Source: Craspedostauros australis (lineage: Eukaryota > Bacillariophyta > Bacillariophyceae > Mastogloiales > Achnanthaceae). From it: a stretch of DNA of 64,000 nt. Below, in pieces: positions 9,061-18,358 of the stretch (positions are counted from its first letter, which is position 1; each line of letters starts with the position of its first letter). Under the pieces are notes generated by a model. That model searched no databases. It saw nothing but the letters and a program-made list of their open reading frames with translations, and was not told the DNA's origin. Location: assembly GCA_026770025.1 (NCBI GenBank), contig JAMXDE010000003.1:3100001-3164000 (forward strand), in the 5' to 3' direction. The position numbers were made by a program, and so were the translations under genes.

Positions 9061-10908
9061 ATGTGTGTTCCCCCCAGTCTGCTGGCCATGCTTTTGTTCG
9101 TCGTGCAGGCCGCGCGAGGATTCCAAACAGCATCGCACCATGGTCTATTTTCTGCCGCAGTCGCACTTCGCACAAGACGATGGGCGGGGACTGGTAGAGC
9201 GCAAGTGCGATCTGGCTTCGTCGCTGCTGCTGCTTCGACAACTACAGACGATGGCAGTATTGTGGGTGGGGTGAAGGAGCAAAGTGAGGACTTTCGCACT
9301 TCGAACGTGCAACATCAGTTCATGATACATTGGAAGGGTGAGCGTGAGAATGGATACTCCAAGCCATTCCGTCATGATGAATTCTCCTCGGCGCTGCATG
9401 CTATCCTTGCGTCGACACAACAGCAGCAACAGCAGCAGAAGAAGGAGCAACCGATGATTGAGTTCGAAGACGCACTCGACTTCCAGGGCGACGAAGCGGT
9501 ATTCAACAACACCGTGGAAAATCACAACGAGGCAATGCAGTATATCGTCCTGCCGACGCAGCAAGTAACGAAAGAAACATTGATTGCCACAGTGCAGCGA
9601 TGCTCGCTGGTGCATGCATTGTACGAGATTGTGGCAGACGGTGACGCAGAAACGACGACGTATGAGACACTGGGACAGAATGCAATTCAAAATGGTGGGA
9701 TGGAAGATTTGTACAAAGGCAACACCCACCAACATCACACCTGGTGCTTCCGTGTGCGATCGTACGGAAATTCTACCGACGAGACACCGGTGCGTGGCAA
9801 AGATAAGCGGTCAGGACATCGTGCGCGGTCGTTGAAGAAGGAGAAGGAGGCTTTGGTGGCCATGACAGATTTATTCATCCAATTTGGTGGTGGTGTGGAT
9901 CTTCGCAACCCCGATTGCATGGTGTACGTCTTTGATGGGCTCAAGGATTCCAGGCGGATTCTCACGCGGCGATTGGCAGATGGACCGAAGGTGAGTGGAG
10001 CAGATATTTGTTGTTGGTTACCTCACTTCTTGCCGGTTGGTTGATCGTTTCTCAAATACTGCGCTCCACGATTTGATGCGATCTCGCAAGAATATGGACA
10101 TGCCTCTATCCCAGTATAATGATGCTTGCTACTCCATATCATGTATGACAACAATTCGCGATGCTCCAATCTACATCTCTCTCTCATCCATAATCACCAT
10201 CCCTGCTACTGTTCGTCCCTGCTGCTGCTCGCCCATCCATTGTACGGTTTACCTTCCAACCAGACTTCGGTTATCAACCCGAATACACGGATATGCGTGA
10301 CCAACACACCGCTCACACCCATCGCGGCGTATTGCTTGTGCAACTTTGCGCAGATATGTCACGGCAGCAAGGTGCTGGACCCCTACGCTGGTTCCTGCAC
10401 CAGCCTGCTCGCAGCGGCCATGATTGCATCCACTTCCCAAACGGTGGGGATTGAGATTGCGCATGATGGGCTCGTGAATCGTGAACACATCCTGGAAGAC
10501 TTTGCCGCTCGGAATCTCGCGGCGCCGAAGGCATTGATCGAGGGCGATTCGACCTACGCCCACGTGCGACGTGAAGCACGTGGTGCCACCCACGATGGCG
10601 GGCCGTTCGATTGCATCGTCGCCGATCCGCCGTACGGAATTCGAGAATCGATGGGGCACAACGACGAGAGTCCCATGGAAGAGCTGTTTGCTTCGATAAC
10701 GAACGATCGTGAGAATGGGGAACGATTGCTGGCAGTTGGTGGACGGCTGGTGGCATTCGTTCCGGTGACGGACGATGAAACGTTGTGGGAGATGCTGCCG
10801 GATGACGAAGCCACGAGCGATGCCGGGTTGGAGCTGGAGCTCTACCGTGAACAAGTCTTGAATCGAAAGCTCAGTCGGTGGCTGGTGTCGTACGTTTGCA
10901 AACGATGA
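9061..10908 (+). CDS. Trm11-like tRNA guanosine-N2 methyltransferase, predicted plastid precursor
   Basis: Two exons: 9061-9990 and 10264-10908, with an intron at 9991-10263 (GTGAGT...AACCAG, phase 0), giving 524 residues. Exon 2 carries a Rossmann methyltransferase: the SAM-binding loop VLDPYAGSCTSLL, the acidic strand end VGIEIAHDG and the catalytic motif IVADPPYGIRE. The N-terminal part (FMIHWKGERENGYSKPFR, and HTWCFRVRSYG before the methyltransferase domain) matches the THUMP-type RNA-binding half of Trm11. Trm11 with Trm112 makes m2G10 in tRNA. Residues 1-20 are a signal peptide ending ...ARG before FQT, then a Ser/Ala/Arg-rich stretch. This is the bipartite plastid-targeting pattern, although the -1 Gly is less typical. 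Trm11 is normally cytosolic, so a plastid copy would be unusual. A short polyGln run sits near 9420. Confidence 0.82.
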
Positions 10909-11836
10909 GTCAAGTGTTTGAGCACGCATGGAGTGCAGTTCGTACGAATTCGATAGATGACAACATGCATACTACTACGAGGAGCACCAGGATGTACGCA
11001 CGTACGCACGCACGGTGACAACAACGAAGACAACGATGCAGGCACGGGGAGTACCACGACTATTCTATTCACGGTAGATGCTTGAAAGATAGGATGGCAC
11101 TCTAGTCATCCATCAATAGTTGGAGATGTTACGCATCATGCATCGTCACGTTTTGTGTGTGGTTGCGCTGAACTGCAGGCGCTATTGCGTTGGTGGGAAC
11201 ACTCATCTCCCATCGCTCTCTCTCTCTCTAGACTAAATTCCAGGTTATTATTAGAATGACGGTTCGCGAATCGACCCAACGGATTGGATGACGCCGAAAA
11301 TGACCTTTTGTGTCTTGGTCCAAACCCGCTCGTCGTCAGTTCGTTTGTTCTTGCGTGCTCTCCGTCATCTCCTCCGTTGAATCGAAATTCTCTCGCGTTG
11401 TCCATGGCCTGCGCACGCGTACGCGCTGGAATGTGCGCAATGAAATGTAGGCGCGGCACCGCGTGGTTTTTGTGTGTTGCCGTCGCGAGTGAAACTTTGG
11501 TTGCGTTTGCCGCGGTGGTGGCTGATCTGCCCTTTGACGAGGATCGCGGTACCGAAAACCACAGGAAGGGAAAGGGTGTCTCTTCGCTATCTTCGTCCTT
11601 CTCCTCTCTCTGCCTCTTGCCTCTTGCTGAGGAGTGAGACAGTGTGCATCCAAGAGATCGAAGCAACCACAGACACAGCGCTGCATTCAGTCGCATCTCA
11701 CGCACCTACGAAAAGGTGAAACTATAGAGAGTACTCTAACAGCAAGAAGATACGGTGCGGCGATTGAAGAAGAGTCTTTGCCCAAGAGCAGAAATCATAC
11801 GCAACCCAAACGGCGAAGGAAAGCAGAGCAGCCACC
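10909..11836. other. Intergenic region upstream of PP2A
   Basis: About 930 bp holding the 3' UTR of the Trm11-like gene and the PP2A promoter and 5' UTR. It contains a GTACGCAC-type microsatellite near 10990-11015 and a (TC)n run near 11215-11229. A minus-strand ORF from the ATG at 11696 to 11136 (about 186 codons) begins with a signal-like hydrophobic segment but matches no family I know; I do not call it a gene. Confidence 0.5.
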
Positions 11837-13784
11837 ATGACGGTCTCCAAGCTCGATGAGCAGATCGAGAGACTGCGAAAGGGCGACACGCTCCCAGAGA
11901 ACGAAGTGCGGGATCTGTGCGAGAAGGTGAGCAAGCAGCAAAGGTGATTCGTGGACCACACTGCGCAAGGTTTGCACACTGACAATGGTGTCCGGCGCAA
12001 AACGACGCGGGAAGCGGAGGAGTTTTTGCACTGTCCTTTTACTTCCGTTGCGTTTGGCATCGTTTACCATCGTTTAGGAAACGGTGCGGATCACGGCGAG
12101 CTCCATTACTCGACTCCTCTGCTCTACGTACAGCAAGTTACGAGGAAGCGTCGCGCACTCTCGCTGGAAAGAAGCTGCAGATCAGAGGTCTGGCCCGTAC
12201 CGTTTGCCGCGGCCGCCAACATCACAGCGCAGATAGACGACACCCCGCTAACCCCCATCCCTTGCTTCCGACACCCATTCGCCTCCATTCTCCGCTCTGG
12301 TCTCTTGTCTTCGATTTGCCTTGGCTTGGTTTCATGTCTCTTTCCCAAATCGCGGTGGATGACGCCGCCTTGTCAACACAACGATGAACACATGGCAATC
12401 CAACCCTCCAACAGGCCAAAGAGATCCTGCAGGAAGAGTCCAACGTCCAGAAGGTGGCAGCGCCAGTGACCGTGTGCGGAGACATTCATGGGCAGTTTTA
12501 TGATCTGGCGGAACTCTTCCGCATCGGGGGTGCGTGTCCGGAGACGAACTATCTGTTCATGGGTGACTACGTCGACCGAGGATACTACTCGTTGGAGACA
12601 GTCACGTTGCTCGTGGCGCTCAAAGTGCGGTACCGACACCGCATCACAATCCTGAGAGGCAACCACGAGAGTCGTCAGATCACGCAGGTGTACGGATTCT
12701 ACGACGAATGCCTCCGAAAGTACGGAAACGCCAACGTTTGGAAGCACTTCACGGACACCTTTGATTACTTGCCAATGACTGCCGTCGTTGCCGATCGTAT
12801 ATTCTGCCTGCACGGAGGCCTCTCCCCATCCATCGACACCCTCGATCACGCCCGCGACCTCGACCGTGTCCAGGAGGTGCCGCACGAGGGACCCATGTGC
12901 GATCTCGTTTGGTCCGATCCCGATGACAGGTACGCCACAATTCACACAATTGAACACGACCCATCAAAGCATCTTTCTTCTCATATCTCTGTGCCAACTC
13001 GTTCAACGCTCTGCGTATGCCTTCTTGAGAACTGCGCTTCACTTGCCAACTCCTGTGCTCACCATCTCCTTCAATCTGTCTGTTGCATTCTCCCCTCTCA
13101 TTTTTCGTCATTCCTCCCGCACGTATACCTCCGTACAAACACGCACACACACGCACCTATCCATGCACCCTATTTATGCACCCTATTCATGTACACAACC
13201 ACTCATCCGATGCGCAGATGCGGTTGGGGTATCTCCCCCCGCGGAGCTGGATACACCTTTGGGCAGGACATCACAGAACAATTCACCAACATCAATGGAT
13301 TGCACTTCATCGCCAGAGCCCATCAGCTCGTCATGGAGGGTTACCAATGGCAGCACAACAGGCAGGTCGTGACTGTCTTCTCCGCTCCCAACTACTGCTA
13401 CCGATGCGGTAACCAGGCGGCAATAATGGAGGTCGATGACAGCGTCGATCAGTGCACAAGAGAGACGATCCACGATCACTGCAAATTGTAAGTCGCCCCT
13501 TCTGCCCTGCTTTGCTCGCATGCGCGTGTTCAAACAAGCAGACAGGCCGGCATCGTCTGCTGCGGGGTGTGTGTGTTGACTGCAACACATCATGGCTCCA
13601 ACATCATTCTCACCCTTCCATCAACCATACTTACTCTCTTGTTTACATCTGCGTTGGCTAAACGTGTCGTCTTTTCCTTTCCCATACTGTTGTGCTCATC
13701 GCAATGTGCAGCTCCCAATTTGATCCAGCTCCGCGCGACGAAAACTGGCACAAGAGTCCAAGAACACCGGATTACTTCTTGTAA
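11837..13784 (+). CDS. PP2A-C: Serine/threonine protein phosphatase 2A catalytic subunit
   Basis: Four exons: 11837-11926, 12415-12929, 13218-13487 and 13712-13784, total 315 residues. The joins restore the family sequence exactly: LCEK|AKEIL, DPDDR|CGWG with the Arg codon split, and CKF|SQFDPAP. All PPP metal and catalytic motifs are present: [52 protein letters not shown]. The protein ends TPDYFL, the tail methylated on Leu and phosphorylated on Tyr in PP2A; PP4 and PP6 end differently. The start ATG sits in GCCACCATG. Two oddities: a roughly 9-residue insertion (around [13 protein letters not shown]) just before intron 3 where the family usually has IMELDDTLKYSFLQFDPAP, and an intron 2 (288 bp) that is a multiple of three and has no in-frame stop. 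Confidence 0.93.
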
Positions 13785-14767
13785 AATACGGAGAGTACAA
13801 TACTTGTAATCGCAGTGTGGCAGCAGCGACGATTGCGTTGAGAGTGGTGTTGGCGTTGGTGTTGACCATCCATGCTTTGTCTGAAGTGAAAAAGGAAACG
13901 CATCAAGACGGTCTCGGAACACGGAACAACACGCAGTGCTTACTGTATTCAAATCACAACGGACATTCACAAGAAAGGAAAGGAAAGATAACAAACAAAC
14001 GAAGTATCAGGAACCTGCCAACTATCTGACCTGCACAGAATTCATTGCGAATGCCACCTCCTCATGAGTGCACAGCGATCCAAGGCTCCAATTCATGGAC
14101 ATCGAACTGATGCACGATCGACTGTATGTCTCATGAAGTGTCGGGAAAAGAAGTCGACGGGCGATTGGTCTATCAAGCCGCTGCTGTTCACATCCCTGAG
14201 GACACAGTCATCACCACTCAAAATCAATTAGCGATCGTCTATCTGTGAACTCCCTGCAACTGGGTGTCTGGTGTACGAGTGATGTTGAGATCCCGAATTG
14301 GACATCTTCCTTCAGCCTTCCAGCATGTGTTGTTGTTGGATGTACGTAATCAAGGGACTCGTGCGTCACTGCCGCCAGCAGAAATCAATCCAATGTGAGT
14401 GCAGAGTACCAATACCAACCACAACTGATAATAGCATTACATGTATGGTAAGAGCGCGCTCGTTGCGGGTACGCACACAATCCTCCAAGACGCCACAAGG
14501 ACCACATTCAGAAACTGAGATCGGAGGGGGAAAAATGCTTTTTTTCTGTTCTGGGTACGATAGCTCGTACGAGGAGGTCGTACACACACAAACACACACA
14601 ATTGTCCGCTCGTCAGCTTGTCGGCTCGTCAGCTTCTCGATAAGCGAGACAGCCAATCAAACGCAAACAAACCAGATCCCTGACAGTCATCATCTGTGAT
14701 ACCTTCGCAACTGCTCACGCAGACGTCCGACACATCGCAAACGACGTCACGATTGTCCAATGATGCC
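13785..14767. other. Intergenic region, nothing recognised
   Basis: About 980 bp between PP2A and the pseudouridine synthase. A frame is open at 14298-14699, but its composition (Cys runs, His/Thr microsatellite-derived residues) does not look like protein. No RNA gene was seen. Confidence 0.55.
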
Positions 14768-15967
14768 ATGATGGCACCCTTCAGAATGGATCTCCGGCTC
14801 CTGCTGATGTGCTCGTATTTGTTCTTTGCACATCCGACTGCCGATGCATTCTCGCCGACGCACGATGGGGCATGCCAACAGCAGAACAGACAGGCGCGGT
14901 CCGCCGCTTTGATCCGCCTTCAGGAGACGACCAAGGTGATCATTTTCCACAAACCGCCCAACTGCGTGACATCGCACAGACCTGACGGATACGTCAACGA
15001 TCAAGGCGAAGAACGTAGAACCGTGTACGAAGAGATCTTCACGTTGGCCGGCTTTGTTGCAAACATCGATGCCACTGATAACGAAGCTGTTGGTCAAGAG
15101 GATGCTGTTGGTGACAATGTTGCTGATGACGCAACAAGAACTGGCACGAAACGACAGCCATCGACGTTGCGACGCGAGCAGAAATCAGGCGCACCAAATA
15201 CCAAGCAAGCATCGCCGGACGCGTTTGTCAAGCTCACCGGAATGTGGCTGCCTCTGAACTCCATCGGCCGGTTGGACGCGGACACCACCGGGTTGCTCCT
15301 GCTGACGAACGACGGTGGCCTGATCCACCATGTCACGAATCCCAACGCCCCGACCCACGATGGGCCGCAAGGCGCCGTCAACAAAACCTACGAGGCCCTC
15401 ATCATGGGACATCACGACGATGCCCGATCTGGGAAACTGGCTGCGCTGTGGGAAGGCGTGGACATTGGAGCGAAGTACGGTGGCATGACGCGGCCCGTCG
15501 ATGATCTCCGAGTCCTGTCCCATCCTTCTCACAAGACCACCATGGTCTCCATCACCATAAGCGAAGGCAAGAATCGGCAGGTGCGACGCATGTTCCACGC
15601 GATCGGCAGCGGCGTGATGCAATTGAAGCGTATCCATATTGGTTGCGGTCTCACCCTGCGAGGCTTGCAGGAAGGTCAGTGGCGCATGCTCCACGATGAG
15701 GAGATCAGTCATCATCTGCGATGGGAGCCGCGCCAGCTGCAAGCATTCAACGAAGGGAGTCGGCGGAATGGACGCAGGAACGGCACTTCTAACACGCCGA
15801 GGCGGAAGAGGAGACCACCTCGCAATGGTGGTCGCGACAATGGCAGCAGAGGCGAAGGTAAGGATGACAGGCGTTCCAGAAACGGTGGGGCAAATGCAAC
15901 CAGAAACGGAGGCAGAAGGGGGAGATCTAACGGTGGTGGTGTCAGCAGAGGCCAAAAGAGCAATTAA
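14768..15967 (+). CDS. RsuA/RluB-RluE-family pseudouridine synthase, predicted plastid precursor
   Basis: Single exon, 399 residues from the ATG at 14768; the frame is open further upstream but without an ATG. The catalytic motif GRLDADTTGLLLLTNDG puts the active Asp at residue 170 (codon 15275-15277). The other family blocks follow in order: NKTYEALI, and SEGKNRQVRRMFHAIGSGVMQLKR written in pieces as GKNRQVRRM, GVMQLKR and IHIGCGL. The family isomerises uridine in ribosomal RNA. Residues 1-27 are a signal peptide (DLRLLLMCSYLFFAHP) ending TADA, followed by FSP, a near-ideal ASAFAP plastid signal, so plastid rRNA is the likely substrate. A 65-residue Asp/Thr-rich insertion precedes the catalytic motif. 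The C-terminal 70 residues are rich in Arg, Gly and Asn (RNGRRNG, RNGGRR), like an RGG RNA-binding tail. Confidence 0.88.
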   Translation: MMAPFRMDLRLLLMCSYLFFAHPTADAFSPTHDGACQQQNRQARSAALIRLQETTKVIIFHKPPNCVTSHRPDGYVNDQGEERRTVYEEIFTLAGFVANIDATDNEAVGQEDAVGDNVADDATRTGTKRQPSTLRREQKSGAPNTKQASPDAFVKLTGMWLPLNSIGRLDADTTGLLLLTNDGGLIHHVTNPNAPTHDGPQGAVNKTYEALIMGHHDDARSGKLAALWEGVDIGAKYGGMTRPVDDLRVLSHPSHKTTMVSITISEGKNRQVRRMFHAIGSGVMQLKRIHIGCGLTLRGLQEGQWRMLHDEEISHHLRWEPRQLQAFNEGSRRNGRRNGTSNTPRRKRRPPRNGGRDNGSRGEGKDDRRSRNGGANATRNGGRRGRSNGGGVSRGQKSN

Positions 15968-16559
15968 GAGAGATTATATCCGCACTCTACAAATACTCCT
16001 ATTTTGTGTCCAGCACAAGGATGTATGCAAAGTACACATCCGACTCTAGAAGGAACCTCGTGGGTACGTGGGGATCAAGAGTCAAGCCAAGTGAGGATAA
16101 TTAGCACCTCTATGTACCCAGAACTGAAAAGAGTACTTTGCTGTCTTTGCGCTCTGCTCTCAACGAACATCTTTCCCTATTCTCAAAATTCTAGACTTTG
16201 GAACAACCACGAAAAAGCATTGTAATCGTTTCAGTCAGTAATCGACACGATGGACTAAATCAAGGCAATCAACGCCCAGTTTGTGCGTGACAAAGTAGTA
16301 AGGCGGTAACTGGGCGGAAACTTTGGACATCAGCAACGCTGATCCATCCAACACGTGAAAAACAGTGCGTACCACCACCATCCAACACGAAGCGTCGCGC
16401 CAACCGACGCCGACCTCGGCACCACCAAACGCAACCTCGACCGCAACCGCAACAGCAACAGCTGCAGCAACATCAAAGCCACCCTCATCCGGCCCCCACC
16501 AACAACACCACCGCTACCGCCAACAACAGCAACAGCAACACCCAAATCCAACTTCCACC
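15968..16559. other. Intergenic region and eL4 leader
   Basis: About 590 bp. The last ~200 bp before the eL4 start are strongly CA/CAA-rich (runs such as CAACAGCAACA), consistent with a 5' UTR of a highly translated gene. No other feature was recognised. Confidence 0.6.
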
Positions 16560-17708
16560 ATGGCCGCCCGTCCCCTTGTCAGCGTCTTCTCCCTTTCGGG
16601 AGACAAGGCTGGAGAGACCACCCTCCCAGCCGTCATGACTGCCCCGCTTCGTTCCGACATCGTGCAGTTCGTTCACACCAACATGAACAAGAACCACCGC
16701 CAGGCGTACGCCGTCTCCATCCGCGCTGGAAAGCAGGTGTCAGCCTCCTCGTGGGGAACTGGACGTGCCGTCGCCCGTATCCCACGTGTCGGTGGAGGAG
16801 GTACCTCCCGATCCGGACAGGGTGCGTTCGGTAACATGTGCCGTGGAGGACGCATGTTCGCGCCAACCAAGACCTGGAGGAAGTGGCACAAGAAGACCAA
16901 CACCACCCAGAAGCGCTACGCCGTCGCTTCCGCCCTCGCCGCCAGTGCCGTCCCAGCGCTCGTCATGGCCCGCGGTCATGTGATCGATGAGGTTCCGGAG
17001 GTCCCGCTCGTCGTCGACAACGGAGTCGAGTCCACCTCCAAGACTTCCGTCGCCAAGGACATCCTGGCCTCCGTCGGCGCCCTCGATGATGTCGAGAAGG
17101 CAGGTGCCTCCAAGCAGATCCGCGCCGGTAAGGGTAAGATGCGTAACCGCAGATACACCATGCGCCGCGGACCGCTCGTCATCTACAAGAACAACGACGG
17201 TGTCGAGCAGGCATTCCGCAACCTGCCAGGTGTCGAGCTCTGCTGCGTCGACCGCCTCAACCTGCTCCAGCTCGCCCCAGGTGGCCACATGGGTCGCTTC
17301 TGCGTCTGGTCCAAGGCCGCCCTCGAGGCCCTTGACACCATCTACGGAGACGAAGGCAAGCGCATCCCAGCCACCCCAATGACCAACGCTGACCTCGCCC
17401 GTATCATCAACTCCGATGAGATCCAGTCCGTCCTCAACGCACCAAAGGAGACCACCAAGCCATACGCTCCAAAGGCCAACCCACTTTCCAACATCACCGC
17501 CCTCGAGAAGCTCGACGCATACGCCGCCGAGAAGAGACGTGTCGCCCAGAGAGCGGAAGCCTCGCGTGCCGCCAACAAGGATGCTCTGCTCAAGAAGAAG
17601 CGCGCTGCACGAACTGCCAAGAAGGCCTACAAGAAGCAAGGAAAGGCCTTCTACGCCGAGGTCTCGAAGCAAGGATCTGTCTGCGAGGATGGCTTCATGC
17701 TCGACTAA
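16560..17708 (+). CDS. RPL4: 60S ribosomal protein L4 (uL4/eL4)
   Basis: Single exon, 382 residues. The start is the ATG at 16560 in CCACCATGG followed by [11 protein letters not shown]; the frame is open upstream but that part is translated leader-like CAA repeats. Conserved blocks include [63 protein letters not shown] and [20 protein letters not shown], all diagnostic for cytosolic L4. It is part of the large subunit and its long loop lines the exit tunnel. The C-terminal extension is Lys/Arg/Ala-rich and similar in length to the fungal protein, shorter than the animal one. Codon use is heavily biased to C-ending codons, stronger than in most neighbours, as expected for very high expression. 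Confidence 0.97.
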   Translation: MAARPLVSVFSLSGDKAGETTLPAVMTAPLRSDIVQFVHTNMNKNHRQAYAVSIRAGKQVSASSWGTGRAVARIPRVGGGGTSRSGQGAFGNMCRGGRMFAPTKTWRKWHKKTNTTQKRYAVASALAASAVPALVMARGHVIDEVPEVPLVVDNGVESTSKTSVAKDILASVGALDDVEKAGASKQIRAGKGKMRNRRYTMRRGPLVIYKNNDGVEQAFRNLPGVELCCVDRLNLLQLAPGGHMGRFCVWSKAALEALDTIYGDEGKRIPATPMTNADLARIINSDEIQSVLNAPKETTKPYAPKANPLSNITALEKLDAYAAEKRRVAQRAEASRAANKDALLKKKRAARTAKKAYKKQGKAFYAEVSKQGSVCEDGFMLD

Positions 17709-18358
17709 ACTAGCAGAGCTGGCAATTAAACAAATCAAAACTATACTGTAACACGTCACGAATAGTAGCCCCTTTCATCATTTGAGATTGTTTGGCCACC
17801 ATTGTGGTTGGACGTGTATGGAGGTGCTTTGGGCGCACCCTATCAGAGTCTGTCCCTTGCCTGACGGTCAGTGTTGAAGACAGATGAAGTACTATCACAA
17901 TACGCAAACGAGACCATGTTCTGGGCTATCAATACATATCATCTCGAACGTCTACATCCTTGGCGGGTTCCGCATCGTCGGCTGAACGCGCTGTTAGTGT
18001 GGTGCACGAGTACTCGTCGTTCTCATACCCCATCGCGTGAAGAAGTACGATACAATAGAGACTTTCTCTCTCTGTCTCTCTATCCTATTGCGTATGTTAA
18101 CATTTGTTTCCCCTATCGTATTGTATTTTATTTTACTGTACTGTACAAGAACAGTATGATGACATGTTGGTATGGCGCAGCTTCGTGCTTCGTGTTTACA
18201 GACCAGTAAATGGCCGACTGATTTCATTCCTCCCCGTACTCTTGGGTATAGTGTCATGCACCACATAACGCAAATGTCATCAACCCCAGGCCTCACTCTG
18301 TCAGTCTGTCTCTGTTTCCCTCTGAAGAGACGTGCACCTGCTCGCACGATCTCCCCAC
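17709..18358. other. Intergenic region between convergent genes
   Basis: About 650 bp including AT-rich sequence around 18040-18150, presumably the 3' ends of eL4 (+) and the PT-rich protein (-). No gene recognised. Confidence 0.6.

Noticed and set aside
11136-11696. Minus-strand ORF with a signal-like N-terminus upstream of PP2A
   Set aside because: No family match, overlaps a plus-strand ORF of similar quality, and lies in the probable PP2A promoter and leader; not enough support.
12454-13491. A continuous 345-codon PP2A frame as the real protein
   Set aside because: It reads through intron 2 and lacks the conserved N-terminus and TPDYFL tail; spliced exons restore the family sequence exactly at three junctions. 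Retention is kept as a finding only.
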